Notes: generated by a model not told the origin, from the sequence alone. 64,000 nucleotides of DNA from UBA6522 sp963664945 (GCA_963664945.1 OY761822.1:2666001-2730000), one strand, 5' to 3'; numbered from the stretch's first letter, positions 34,229-43,563 are shown. Numbers and translations: made by a program.

Positions 34229-35554
34229 ATGCTTGGAAGGGCAAGTTGCCTGTCGGCGATTCTGTTCCTTGGAGGGGGCCTGCTGGCCACCGTATCCCAG
34301 GCCAACGAAGTTGAAGGCATCAGGCTCTGGGCGAGCCCCGAGTCGACGCGTGTGGTCCTGGACCTTGACCGGCCCACCGCCCATCGGGTGTTCAGTCTTG
34401 AAAACCCAAATCGGCTGGTCATCGATCTCGACGACAGCCGCGTCGCTCCGTTGGCCGATTTCGCCGAAGCTCGCGGGCTCGTTGCAAACGTACGCACCGG
34501 GGCTCGTGAGGACGGTGTCCTGCGAGTCGTGCTCGATCTGAACCAGCCTTCGCGGGCCAACAGTTTCGTGCTCGAACCCAACGAAATCTACGGATACCGG
34601 CTGGTCGTCGATCTGACCTCAACGGTTTCCGGGCCGCTTCCGGCAAGACGTGCCCCGCGTGCCGATACGCCCGGCGGCCGGCCCGTCGTGATCGCCATCG
34701 ACGCCGGTCACGGCGGCGAGGATCCCGGCGCGACAGGCCCCGGAGGCGCGCGCGAAAAGCACGTTGTGCTGGGTATCGCCCGCTACCTTGCCGGAGAAGT
34801 TCGCGCCCAGGCCGGCATGGAGCCCATCCTGGTACGCGACGGCGACTACTATCTGCCCCATCGCGCGCGAACGGAGCGGGCCAGGCGGGGAGAGGCGGAT
34901 CTGTTCGTTTCCATTCACGCCGATGCCTTCAGGGATTCCCGCGTCGGCGGTGCGACGGTCTACATACTCTCCGACAAGGGCGCCAGCGACGAGGCCGCCC
35001 GGCGGCTCGCCGAGCGGGAGAATGCCTCCGACATGATCGGCGGGGTGTCGCTGGCGGACAAGGACGAGGTGCTGGCGAGCGTGCTGCTGGATCTTTCCCA
35101 GAACGCGGCCATCAGCGCCAGCTCACAAGTCGGGCGGCGAATCATCGAGCGGCTGGACACCGTCGCCAGGATTCGCAAACACGAGGTGCAGTACGCGCCG
35201 TTCCTGGTGCTGAAGTCACCGGACATCCCGTCCGTGCTCATCGAGACGGCCTACATTTCCAACCCGCGCGAGGAAGCGGCGCTGAAGACCCCGGAATACC
35301 AGCGCGCGATGGCGCGGGCCATTCACGACGGAATAGTCGACTATTTCCGCGACAATCCGCCGCCGGGCAGCTATCTGGCAGCCAATCCGCCGCCCAGGCG
35401 CGAGAGCGCGGTGCGTCACGTCATCGCCCGCGGAGAGACGCTTTCGGAAATCGCGCAGTACTACAACGTCAGCCTGTCCGCCCTCAAGCGCTTCAACGGT
35501 CTTTCCGGCGACAGGATCCGGACCGGCCAGGTGCTGACGATTCCGGTGAGCTGA
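34229..35554 (+). CDS. amiC: N-acetylmuramoyl-L-alanine amidase (AmiB/AmiC type) with LysM
   Basis: A 441-residue periplasmic Zn amidase that splits septal peptidoglycan. Order: signal peptide (to SQANE), AMIN domain (about 30-125, VEGIRLWASPESTRVVLDL), Amidase_3 domain (IAIDAGHGGEDPG with zinc His, FVSIHADAF with His, catalytic Glu in VLIETAYISN), then a C-terminal LysM (HVIARGETLSEIAQYYNVS). The LysM makes it like AmiB/AmiC. It is followed in E. coli by mutL, but here a restriction-modification system is inserted. Confidence 0.94.
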   Translation: MLGRASCLSAILFLGGGLLATVSQANEVEGIRLWASPESTRVVLDLDRPTAHRVFSLENPNRLVIDLDDSRVAPLADFAEARGLVANVRTGAREDGVLRVVLDLNQPSRANSFVLEPNEIYGYRLVVDLTSTVSGPLPARRAPRADTPGGRPVVIAIDAGHGGEDPGATGPGGAREKHVVLGIARYLAGEVRAQAGMEPILVRDGDYYLPHRARTERARRGEADLFVSIHADAFRDSRVGGATVYILSDKGASDEAARRLAERENASDMIGGVSLADKDEVLASVLLDLSQNAAISASSQVGRRIIERLDTVARIRKHEVQYAPFLVLKSPDIPSVLIETAYISNPREEAALKTPEYQRAMARAIHDGIVDYFRDNPPPGSYLAANPPPRRESAVRHVIARGETLSEIAQYYNVSLSALKRFNGLSGDRIRTGQVLTIPVS

Positions 35555-35629
35555 CTCCTGGCGGCAGGCCGCCCCGCCCGACCGGTGGCGGCTCGACGGC
35601 AAGCCGGTCGGAATCGGTATGGATCCAGT

Positions 35630-35658
35630 TTGACATGGTGCGCAAATCGCACCACACT
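35630..35658 (+). promoter_or_regulatory. Promoter with palindromic operator for the R-M operon
   Basis: A perfect TTGACA (35630-35635) is followed by a 7-base-arm palindrome TGGTGCG CAAAT CGCACCA (35636-35654), then by a weak -10 (CACACT, 35653-35658) at 17-base spacing. The palindrome lies between the two promoter hexamers, where a ribbon-helix-helix regulator could repress. It favours a start for the small regulator downstream of this site. Confidence 0.5.
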
Positions 35659-35709
35659 GCACAGACTGCAGCGCATTGCCTCAACTCGACTCAATTGGCG
35701 CAGGATACC

Positions 35710-35904
35710 TTGGCCACTAAACCACGAATATCAATCAGCCTCCCAGAGCAGGAGTACAGGGCTCTCTCGGCTATTGCCGAAAAACATCACATTTCTATCG
35801 CGTGGCTCGGCCGGCGGGCCGTTGCCGAGTTTCTGGAACGATATCAGGACCGCGAATTACAGCTACCGCTCACCATGCCCTCCCCGAGGCCCACGACAAG
35901 ATGA
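35710..35904 (+). CDS. Ribbon-helix-helix protein, probable R-M regulator
   Basis: About 64 residues from a TTG start: PRISISLPEQEYRALSAIA is the beta strand and first helix of an RHH (CopG/Arc-like) fold, and HHISIAWLGRRAVAEFLER is the second helix. The frame is open up to an ATG at 35635, which would place the palindromic operator inside the coding region and so is less likely. The stop overlaps the methyltransferase ATG as ATGA. A controller role for the downstream R-M genes is inferred from position and fold. Confidence 0.65.
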   Translation: MATKPRISISLPEQEYRALSAIAEKHHISIAWLGRRAVAEFLERYQDRELQLPLTMPSPRPTTR

Positions 35905-37070
35905 GCGGTCCCCGTGGGACAGCCATCGACCTGTTCTGCGGCGCGGGCGGCCTCTCCGACGGGTTTCGTCAAGCAGGATTTCATGTTCTGGCAGGCAACG
36001 ATATCGACCCGTTCGCCTCGGAGACCTTCGCGGCGAATCATCCCGAGGCACAGTTTCTGCCCGGGCCCATCGAGAATATTTCCGCCCGTGACTTTCTGAA
36101 AGCCGCCGAACTTGGGAAGGGTGAGCTGACTTGTCTCGTCGGCGGTCCGCCCTGCCAGGCGTTCAGCGTCTACAATCACCAGCGAGGCATGCACGACAAG
36201 CGCAGCGGTTTGTTTTACGAATACCTGCGCATCGTCGAGGAGCTCATGCCCCAGTGGGTTGTGATGGAGAACGTTACCGGCATCACGTCCGCTGGTGACG
36301 GCCAGGCCGTCGAAAAAATCGTGTCGGGACTCGGTCGTCTTGGCTATCGCGTCGACATCCGAATTCTCCGCGCAGAAGAATATGGCGTTCCCCAGGAAAG
36401 GCGCCGGATTTTCTTCCTTGGTAACCGGCTTGGCATGCCGGTCTCGTGGCCGGAGCCGACTCACGGGCCTGGCTTGCTGCCGTTCATCACCGTATGGGAC
36501 GCTATCGGAGACTTGCCTCCGCTCAAGAACGGGGAGAATCCCGGTGAGCCGATTGCCTACCCTTCGGCTTCTGCCACCGAATACCAGGCCATGCTCCGGA
36601 GAAACAGCACTGAAGTTACCAACCATGCCGCACCTCGCCTCGCACCGATTAACCTGATGCGTATGAAACATATCCCCGAAGGTGGAAGCTGGCGCGATAT
36701 TCCCTACGAGCTGTTGCCTCCGGGAATGAAGCGCGCGCGGCGCTGCGACCATACCAAGCGCTATGGCCGTCTTCGCAAGGATGGCATGTCCTCCACAGTC
36801 CTCACCAAGTGCGACCTTCATTGGGGCGCCTTTATCCATCCCGAACAAGATCGCGTGCTGACAGTCCGCGAAGCGGCGCGGCTGCAATCCTTCCCGGACT
36901 GGTTCACCTTTGCCGGCCCCCGCACCGAGCAGTATGTGCAGGTCGGCAACGCCGTACCTCCTCGTCTCGGCCGCAAGGTGGCCGAGGCCATTCTTGGTGC
37001 TGCCGTTACGGCTCCGTGGACTGGCCGAGAGCCTGCCGAAACAGCGAAGGAATTCGCTCTTGCCGTATGA
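35901..37070 (+). CDS. DNA (cytosine-5) methyltransferase
   Basis: A 389-residue C5-methyltransferase. Motif I AIDLFCGAGGLSDGF, motif IV with the catalytic Cys in GGPPCQAFSV, motif VI WVVMENVTGI, motif VIII GVPQERRRIFFLG, and motifs IX/X (REAARLQSFPDWF, VGNAVPPRLGRKVAEAI) all appear in order. The variable target-recognition region lies between motif VIII and IX. It is coupled to the RHH gene upstream and overlaps a NotI-like restriction gene downstream, so it is the protective enzyme of a type II system. Confidence 0.93.
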   Translation: MSGPRGTAIDLFCGAGGLSDGFRQAGFHVLAGNDIDPFASETFAANHPEAQFLPGPIENISARDFLKAAELGKGELTCLVGGPPCQAFSVYNHQRGMHDKRSGLFYEYLRIVEELMPQWVVMENVTGITSAGDGQAVEKIVSGLGRLGYRVDIRILRAEEYGVPQERRRIFFLGNRLGMPVSWPEPTHGPGLLPFITVWDAIGDLPPLKNGENPGEPIAYPSASATEYQAMLRRNSTEVTNHAAPRLAPINLMRMKHIPEGGSWRDIPYELLPPGMKRARRCDHTKRYGRLRKDGMSSTVLTKCDLHWGAFIHPEQDRVLTVREAARLQSFPDWFTFAGPRTEQYVQVGNAVPPRLGRKVAEAILGAAVTAPWTGREPAETAKEFALAV

Positions 37071-37902
37071 CCTCACGAGAGTCTTGGGAGAGATTCTGGG
37101 ACGTCCCGCCACCAGGGGATTCGATCCGGCAGCACATGATTTCCAGTGCCCCTTCATCCGTTCCAGATGTATCAAGCGCAGCACCTCGCTTACTACCGAG
37201 CCTTATCCCGTGTGCTCTATCCGTCGAAAGGTCGCTGGCGAAACAAAGCAGATTTGCGTTTGTCCGAAGCGGTTTTACTCAGTTGATTTTTTGACCGATG
37301 TTGTTGGCCACTGTTGGCCAAGCGAGCCACCTGTCAATCCCCAAATTGCCCGAGAAGTCAAAATGAGCGGCCTCGGCAACATCGATTTTGTGATCGCTGA
37401 TATCGGGCAGGATGATGAAATCACACAGTTCCTTTCCGTCGAACTCCAGGCTATCGACATTACCGGATCGGTCATGCCCGCGTACCAGGCTTGGCGGGAA
37501 GTCCGGGAAATCGACAGCCGGCCCAACTACGGGCTCAACTGGAGCAACGTCTACAAGCGGTACATCACCCAACTTATCCGCAAGGGTTACTTCCACCATC
37601 ATTGGGGTACAAAGATCGTCGCCGTGATGCAGGATGTGGTTTACGACTACATCCGTAACTGGGCTGAATTCATGCGTTCCGGTGACGTGAAGAGTAATGC
37701 TGTAAATATCATCTTCATGACGTACCGCTACGACGATGACCCCAACGCTGCCGGCGCCCAACGGCTCGTTCTCGATACAGTCGAAGGTACGAGCCACGCC
37801 AGTCTTCAGCAAGCTGTCATTTACAAGAAGGTGCCATCGCGCGACGCGTTCTGTCAGCAGATTAGGCGCTCGCTTTCACGTTCCATCGATATGAAAGGGT
37901 AA
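37060..37902 (+). CDS. NotI-family type II restriction endonuclease
   Basis: About 280 residues from a proposed TTG at 37060 (another TTG at 37087). The N-terminal cysteines (C30PF, C37, C52, ICVCPKR around 65-71) match the Cys4 iron site of NotI. The catalytic core reads DFVIADIG then SVELQAIDITGS, where E-x-Q replaces the usual E-x-K as in NotI. After this GLNWSNVYKRYITQLI aligns with the conserved SNVFKR block. The site recognised cannot be read from the sequence. It overlaps the methyltransferase stop by 11 bases. GCGGCCGC occurs at several places in this window, so self-protection by methylation would be needed if the specificity is NotI-like. Confidence 0.85.
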   Translation: MPYDLTRVLGEILGRPATRGFDPAAHDFQCPFIRSRCIKRSTSLTTEPYPVCSIRRKVAGETKQICVCPKRFYSVDFLTDVVGHCWPSEPPVNPQIAREVKMSGLGNIDFVIADIGQDDEITQFLSVELQAIDITGSVMPAYQAWREVREIDSRPNYGLNWSNVYKRYITQLIRKGYFHHHWGTKIVAVMQDVVYDYIRNWAEFMRSGDVKSNAVNIIFMTYRYDDDPNAAGAQRLVLDTVEGTSHASLQQAVIYKKVPSRDAFCQQIRRSLSRSIDMKG

Positions 37903-38001
37903 TTTGGGAGTGCGAGGTAAGGTCCGGTGAGGGACTTGCCGAGCGCGTCCGCGATTTTGCCGGCCGCGGGTGAACACCGGCCTATCCAAACGAGACTCGC
38001 A

Positions 38002-39786
38002 ATGTCCATCCGCATCCTGCCCTCGGAACTCATCGACCAGATCGCCGCCGGGGAAATCGTCGAACGGCCGGCATCCGCGGTCAAGGAACTTGTCGAGAAC
38101 AGCCTGGACGCCGGTGCGCGGCGCGTGGAGCTTGAGATCGAGGCGGGGGGCACGCGGCTGATCCGCGTGCGCGACGACGGCATCGGAATCGCGAAAGAAG
38201 AACTGGCGCTGGCATTGTCGCGCCACGCCACCAGCAAGATCGCGAGCCTCGATGAGCTGGAGAGTGTCGCCAGCCTGGGTTTTCGCGGCGAGGCATTGCC
38301 GAGCATCGCCTCGGTGGCCCGGTTCCGGCTGGTTTCCCGGGAGAGGGGCGCTGATTCGGCGTGGAGCGTTGAGTGCGACGGCGGGGTCGTGGAGGCGCCC
38401 CGGCCGGCGGCGCATCCGCCCGGAACCACGGTGGAGGTCCGTGACCTGTTTTTCAACACCCCGGCCCGGCGCAAGTTTCTGAAGACCGAACGAACCGAGT
38501 CGTCGCATGTGGATTCGGTGCTGCGAAACCTGGCGTTGACCCGGTTCGATGTGGAATGGCGCCTGCGGAACAACGGCCGCGCCACCCTGTCGCTGCCCCC
38601 CGCGCCGGACCGCGAGCAGCAGGAGGCGCGGCTGGCGCGGGTCTGCGGCGAGCGCTTTCTGGAGCACGCGCGCTACTTCGAGCGCGCCGGCGAAGACATG
38701 GAGCTTGCGGGCTGGCTGGCGGAGCCCACGTTTTCGCGCAGCCATGCGGATATGCAATACACGTTCGTCAACGGCCGATTCGTGCGCGACAAGGTGCTGC
38801 GCCATGCCATGCGGCTGGGCTACGAAGATGTGCTGTTCCACGGTCGCCAGCCGGCCTATGCCGTGTTTCTGCGCCTCGATCCCGGCCGCGTGGACGTCAA
38901 CGCGCATCCTTCCAAGCTGGAAATCCGCTTCAGGGACTCGGGCCTTGTTCATGGCTTCGTTCACCATACGGTGGAGGCGGTGCTGGCGAGCCGGCTGGAT
39001 GCGGGTGAGCGGGGTCATTCGCTGCCGCCCGCGCGTCTCCAGGGTTCGCGAACGCAACGCGCGTATGACGGTTTTCCGTCCACCCGGCGTCCGCCTGAAG
39101 GCGAAATGCGTCCGGAAACGCGGCAACTCGACATCCGCGAAGGCGCGCGGCTCTACGACGTGCTGCATGCGTCGTCCCGGGCGCAGTCCGCCGGGGACGG
39201 CGCACCCCCGTTGGGATTCGCGGTCGGGCAGTTGCTGGGCATCTATATCCTCGCGCAGAACGCCGATGGGCTGGTGATCGTCGACATGCACGCGGCCCAC
39301 GAGCGCATCACCTACGAACAGTTCAAGCAACAGTTCAAGGTCAGCGGGCTCAAGTCGCAGCCGTTGTTGATTCCCGTTTCCGTGAAGGTCGCCGAAAGCG
39401 AGGCGGAGGCGGTGGAAGCCTCTCGGCCCGACCTGAGGCGGCTCGGTTTCGAAGTGACGCGGCGGGGGTTGGACGAGATTCGCATCGAGTCGATCCCGCT
39501 GTTGCTCGAAGGCACTTCTGTCGAGCCGCTGTTTCGCGACGTGGTCGCCGACCTGTTGAACAATGCGGGAGCCCACCGCGTCGAGGCGGCGGTCGACGAG
39601 ATGCTTGCCACCATGGCGTGCCATGGCGCGGTGCGCGCCAACCGCCAGCTTGACCTCGGCGAAATGAACGCCCTGCTGCGGGAGATGGAAGCCACCGAGC
39701 GCGCCGACCGCTGCAACCATGGCAGGCCCACCTGGACGCGGATTTCCGTGGCCGAACTGGATCGGCTGTTTCTGCGCGGCCAGTAG
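38002..39786 (+). CDS. mutL: DNA mismatch repair protein MutL with endonuclease motif
   Basis: A 594-residue GHKL ATPase. N-terminal motifs: ELIDQIAAGEIVERPASAVK, NSLDAG, DDGIGI, LGFRGEALPSI and DLFFNTPARRKF. In the C-terminal domain VDMHAAHERITYEQF fits the DQHA(x)2E(x)4E metal motif (Met for Gln), with MACHGAVRANR and the late C-N-HGRPT. MutL proteins with these motifs nick DNA themselves and occur in lineages without MutH. The ATG at 38002 is preferred over an upstream start. MiaA follows after 11 bases. Confidence 0.95.
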   Translation: MSIRILPSELIDQIAAGEIVERPASAVKELVENSLDAGARRVELEIEAGGTRLIRVRDDGIGIAKEELALALSRHATSKIASLDELESVASLGFRGEALPSIASVARFRLVSRERGADSAWSVECDGGVVEAPRPAAHPPGTTVEVRDLFFNTPARRKFLKTERTESSHVDSVLRNLALTRFDVEWRLRNNGRATLSLPPAPDREQQEARLARVCGERFLEHARYFERAGEDMELAGWLAEPTFSRSHADMQYTFVNGRFVRDKVLRHAMRLGYEDVLFHGRQPAYAVFLRLDPGRVDVNAHPSKLEIRFRDSGLVHGFVHHTVEAVLASRLDAGERGHSLPPARLQGSRTQRAYDGFPSTRRPPEGEMRPETRQLDIREGARLYDVLHASSRAQSAGDGAPPLGFAVGQLLGIYILAQNADGLVIVDMHAAHERITYEQFKQQFKVSGLKSQPLLIPVSVKVAESEAEAVEASRPDLRRLGFEVTRRGLDEIRIESIPLLLEGTSVEPLFRDVVADLLNNAGAHRVEAAVDEMLATMACHGAVRANRQLDLGEMNALLREMEATERADRCNHGRPTWTRISVAELDRLFLRGQ

Positions 39787-39797
39787 ACACGGCGTCG

Positions 39798-40736
39798 GTG
39801 AACGACCGTCGTCCTCCGTGCCTGTGCATCACCGGTCCCACCGCCTGCGGCAAGACGGACCTCGCGCTGGCGCTCGCCCGGGAGTTTCCGCTGGAGGTCA
39901 TCAGCATGGACTCCGCCATGGTCTACCGCGGCATGGATATCGGCACCGCGAAACCTTCCCCGGACATCCTCGCGGACATGCCGCACCATCTGGTCGACAT
40001 CCTGGAGCCGACGGAGACCTATTCGGCCGGGCGCTTTGCGGCTGACGCGCGGGACGCCGTCGGGCGGGTCAGGGCTCGCGGGCGCTTGCCGCTGCTGGTC
40101 GGCGGAACGTTGTTGTACCTGCGGGCGTTTCGGGACGGTCTGGCGGCGCTGCCGCGGGCGAATCCCGTGATTCGCGAGCGTCTGGACCGCGAGGCGGAGC
40201 TTCGCGGCTGGGCGTCGCTCCATAACCGTTTGAAGAAAGTCGATGCGGTCGCGGCCAGCCGGATCTCTCCCGCGGACCGGCAACGGATACAACGCGCGCT
40301 TGAAGTCTACGAGCTGACGGGAGAGCCGATGTCGGCGTTGCAATCCCGGGACGGTGTTGAACCGGGCACACCCGTCAAGGCGATCGCGCTGGTTCCGGCC
40401 GACCGCGGCCGGCTGGCGGAGCGGATCGGGCAGCGATTCGACGCGATGGTTGCGGCGGGGTTTGTCGACGAGGTCAGGGCGCTCAGGGCCCGGGGCGATC
40501 TGGATCCGACCATGCCGTCCATGCGCTCGATCGGCTATCGCCAAATCTGGTCCCACCTGGACGGGGACTGCGACTGGCCGGAAACCCGCCGCAGGGCCGT
40601 CGCCGCCACGCGCCAGCTTGCCAAGCGGCAGCTTACGTGGCTGCGTTCCGATGCGGCGACCCGGCAAGTGCCGACCGATGCGCCCGGGGCGCGCGAGATC
40701 GCCGCGCGGCTGCTGAATGAAAAAGGCGGGGGTTGA
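39798..40736 (+). CDS. miaA: tRNA dimethylallyltransferase
   Basis: A 312-residue enzyme that prenylates A37 of tRNAs reading U-starting codons. It has the P-loop CITGPTACGKTDLALALA, DSAMVYRGMDIGTAKPS, PHHLVDILEPTETYSAG, LLVGGTLLYLRA and SIGYRQIW. The start is GTG at 39798. It stands between mutL and hfq, the usual order. Confidence 0.95.
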   Translation: MNDRRPPCLCITGPTACGKTDLALALAREFPLEVISMDSAMVYRGMDIGTAKPSPDILADMPHHLVDILEPTETYSAGRFAADARDAVGRVRARGRLPLLVGGTLLYLRAFRDGLAALPRANPVIRERLDREAELRGWASLHNRLKKVDAVAASRISPADRQRIQRALEVYELTGEPMSALQSRDGVEPGTPVKAIALVPADRGRLAERIGQRFDAMVAAGFVDEVRALRARGDLDPTMPSMRSIGYRQIWSHLDGDCDWPETRRRAVAATRQLAKRQLTWLRSDAATRQVPTDAPGAREIAARLLNEKGGG

Positions 40737-40846
40737 ATTTCGGCGCCTGTGCTACTATTTCGATGCTGTGGGATCAATGAATCTTTCGCAGAACGGGGCC
40801 AGGCTGTTTTCCCGTTGCGGCGCCAATCAAATTCAAGGACAAGAAC

Positions 40847-41086
40847 ATGCCCAAGGGACAATCGCTTCAGGACCCGTTCCTGAACACGTTGCGCAGGGAG
40901 AAGGTACCGGTCTCCATTTATCTGGTGAACGGGATCAAGCTGCAGGGTCATATCGAGTCCTTTGACCAGTTTGTGGTATTGCTTCGCAACAGCGTCAGTC
41001 AGATGGTCTACAAGCACGCAATTTCCACGGTGGTGCCCGGGCGGGTGGTGCGCGTCCCGTCCGACGAACCGGAGCAACCTGATTGA
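40847..41086 (+). CDS. hfq: RNA-binding protein Hfq
   Basis: A 79-residue Sm-like chaperone for small RNAs. It begins MPKGQSLQDPFLNTLRRE, with Sm1 motif VSIYLVNGIKLQGHIESFDQF and Sm2 motif YKHAISTVVP. The C-terminal tail is short (RVVRVPSDEPEQPD), unlike the long tail of E. coli. The 110-base gap after miaA includes ttgaat and tactat, which could be an hfq promoter with a short spacer; I do not rely on it. Confidence 0.97.
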   Translation: MPKGQSLQDPFLNTLRREKVPVSIYLVNGIKLQGHIESFDQFVVLLRNSVSQMVYKHAISTVVPGRVVRVPSDEPEQPD

Positions 41087-41138
41087 ACGCATCGTTCCGG
41101 CCCGCCGACCGGCGGGCGCGTCCGGGGGCTTCTGACAA

Positions 41139-42425
41139 ATGAGGGCAGGCACCGGCGAGCGCTGCGTTCTGCTGCATATCGGTCTTGGAAGGGCATGTTC
41201 CGCCGACGAAATCCAGGAGTTTCGCGCGCTGGCGATCTCGGCCGGCGCGGAGACCGCCGGGGAGCTGCGTGCGCGCCGCCGTCAACCCAGCGCCCGGTTG
41301 TTCGTCGGCCGGGGCAAGGCGGATGAACTCGCCGCCGCGGTGCGTGCTGGCGGGGCGAATCTGGTACTGGTCAATCAGCCCCTGTCCGCCAGCCAGGAAC
41401 GAAATCTCGAACGATTGCTCGACACGCGCGTGCTGGACCGAAACGGCCTGATACTCGACATCTTCGCCCAGCGCGCCGCCACCCACGAAGGCAAGATCCA
41501 GGTCGAACTGGCTCAGCTCGAGCACTTGTCGACGCGGTTGGTTCGCGGCTGGACCCACTTGGAGCGCCAGAAGGGCGGAATTGGTCTCAGGGGTCCCGGC
41601 GAGACCCAGCTCGAGACCGACCGCCGCCTGCTCGGCCAGCGCATCAAGCATCTCAAGGCGCGGCTCGAACGGGTCGACCGGCGGCGAAATCTCGGCCGTC
41701 GCGGCCGCCGCCGCGCGGGCGTTCCGACGGCGGCGCTGGTCGGTTATACGAACTCGGGGAAGACATCGCTGTTCAATGCGCTGTGCGGCGCAAGCGTCCG
41801 GGCGCGAAATACGCTTTTTGCGACGCTCGACCCGACCATCAGGCGGTTGTCGCCGGGCGAACAGGACGAGGTCCTGCTGGTGGATACCGTGGGCTTCGTT
41901 CGAGACCTGCCCCACGAATTGATCGCGGCATTTCGGGCGACTCTTACGGAGACCCGGGAAGCGGATCTGCTCGTTCACGTCATCGACGTCAGCGACCCCC
42001 ACCACGTCGACCGCAGGCGGCAGGTTGAAACCGTGCTGGAGGAGCTCGGTGTAGCCGAAGTTCCCTGCATTCAGGTGTACAATAAGGTGGACCGGCTGGC
42101 GGCTCCACCATTTCAGGAATTCAATGGCTCGGCGGGCGCCGGAAGGACGCCCAGGCTGTGGGTATCGGCCGTCACCGGCAGCGGTGTCGAGGAACTTGGA
42201 AAACTGATCCGGGCGCGCGCCGTGGGCGAGCCGGTTTCCGGCCGGCTCGAACTGGGTCCGGGCGACAGCCGGTTGCGCGCCAGATTGTTTGAACTTCGGG
42301 CCGTCCGCGGAGAATGTCTTCGCGAGGCGGGTGGTTGGACACTGGATATTTCTCTGACCTCGAAGCGATGGCGGGAATTGTGTCATCGAGAGGGATTTTC
42401 CGGCGAAGGATTTGAGCGGGTATAG
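41139..42425 (+). CDS. hflX: GTPase HflX
   Basis: A 428-residue ribosome-splitting GTPase. The N-terminal HflX domain has SARLFVGRGKADELA and VLDRNGLILDIFAQRA, then the linker with GGIGLRGPGETQLETDRR. The G domain has G1 GYTNSGKTSLFNAL, G3 LVDTVGFVRDLPHELI and G4 YNKVDRL. A C-terminal domain of about 60 residues ends the protein. It lies 52 bases after hfq. Confidence 0.95.
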   Translation: MRAGTGERCVLLHIGLGRACSADEIQEFRALAISAGAETAGELRARRRQPSARLFVGRGKADELAAAVRAGGANLVLVNQPLSASQERNLERLLDTRVLDRNGLILDIFAQRAATHEGKIQVELAQLEHLSTRLVRGWTHLERQKGGIGLRGPGETQLETDRRLLGQRIKHLKARLERVDRRRNLGRRGRRRAGVPTAALVGYTNSGKTSLFNALCGASVRARNTLFATLDPTIRRLSPGEQDEVLLVDTVGFVRDLPHELIAAFRATLTETREADLLVHVIDVSDPHHVDRRRQVETVLEELGVAEVPCIQVYNKVDRLAAPPFQEFNGSAGAGRTPRLWVSAVTGSGVEELGKLIRARAVGEPVSGRLELGPGDSRLRARLFELRAVRGECLREAGGWTLDISLTSKRWRELCHREGFSGEGFERV

Positions 42426-42429
42426 AACT

Positions 42430-43548
42430 ATGAGTTGGAACAACGGCGACAACAGGAACCCCTGGCAGTCCGGCCGCGACCAGGGCCCAGGCGATCTGGA
42501 CGCGATGGTTCGGGACTTGCAGCGCAAGCTGGCCGGGTTGTTCGGCGGCGGCGGCCGCGGCGGCAGCGGCAACGGAACAGGCCGGCCGCGGAACGGCGGC
42601 AGGGGCATCGCGGCGACCGTGATCGCGGTGGCGCTGGCCGCGTTCGTATTGCGCGGCCTGTACATGGTGGATGACGCCGAACGGGGCGTGGTGCTTCGAT
42701 TCGGCGAGTTTCACGCGATCACCCCGCCGGGGCTTCGCTGGCGCATTCCGCTGGTGGACCGCATCGAGAAGATCAATACCAACGCGACCGAAAGGTACAA
42801 TTACCGGGGCAGCATGCTCACCGAGGACGAGAACATCGTGGTGGTGGATCTCGTCGTGCAGTACCGCCGAGCCGATCCGGAAGCCTACCTCTTCAATGTC
42901 CGTGAACCCATCGATACCCTGCAGGACGTCACCAGCAGCGCCATCCGCGAGGTGATCGGCAAGAACCTGCTCGATTTCATTCTCACGGAGGGCCGAGCCG
43001 AGGTGGCGATAGAAACCCAGTCCCTCATTCAGGCCACCCTGGATTTCTATGGAACGGGGATCACCGTGTACGAGGTCAACCTCCAGGACGCCAACTTCCC
43101 GGCGGATGTGGAAGCGAGCGTGCAGGATGCGATTCGCGCCCGGGAAGACAGGGAGAGAATGAGTCTGGAAGCCGAGTCCTATTCCAACGACATCCTGCCC
43201 AGGGCGCGGGGGGCCGCGGCCCGCGAATTGCTGAACGCGGAGGCCTACCGGGCGCGAGTCGTCGCCGATGCGGAAGGAGAGGCCGACCGGTTCGTGCAGA
43301 TCCTTTTCGAGTACGAGAGGGCGCCCGGGGTGACCCGCCAGAGATTGTACCTGGAGACGCTGGAAGAGGTTCTGGCCAATTCCACCAAGGTGATTCTGGA
43401 TGCCGAGGGCGGCAACAATCTGCTCTACCTGCCGCTGGACCGGCTGGTGGAGCGCCGTACGGACAGTCCGCAGGATGTGCTGGCGCCGGCAGGTGCGCCG
43501 CTCACCGGGGGATTGAGTTCAAGTGCGCGCGTGCGTGAAAGCCGTTAG
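42430..43548 (+). CDS. hflK: FtsH protease activity modulator HflK
   Basis: A 372-residue membrane protein of the SPFH/prohibitin family. The N terminus is Gly/Asn rich (NNGDNRNPWQ, then a poly-Gly run), followed by one transmembrane helix (VIAVALAAFVLRGLYMV), then the SPFH domain (GVVLRFGEFHAITPPGLRW). HflK and HflC assemble into a cage around FtsH and control its proteolysis. It starts 4 bases after the hflX stop. Confidence 0.95.
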   Translation: MSWNNGDNRNPWQSGRDQGPGDLDAMVRDLQRKLAGLFGGGGRGGSGNGTGRPRNGGRGIAATVIAVALAAFVLRGLYMVDDAERGVVLRFGEFHAITPPGLRWRIPLVDRIEKINTNATERYNYRGSMLTEDENIVVVDLVVQYRRADPEAYLFNVREPIDTLQDVTSSAIREVIGKNLLDFILTEGRAEVAIETQSLIQATLDFYGTGITVYEVNLQDANFPADVEASVQDAIRAREDRERMSLEAESYSNDILPRARGAAARELLNAEAYRARVVADAEGEADRFVQILFEYERAPGVTRQRLYLETLEEVLANSTKVILDAEGGNNLLYLPLDRLVERRTDSPQDVLAPAGAPLTGGLSSSARVRESR

Positions 43549-43563
43549 GGCGGGAGGCAACCG

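Noticed and set aside
37876..39720. 614-residue minus-strand frame over mutL
   Set aside because: Antisense shadow of mutL with no recognisable domain.
40738..40765. TTGAAT / TACTAT as hfq promoter
   Set aside because: The spacer is only about 14 bases, too short to trust.
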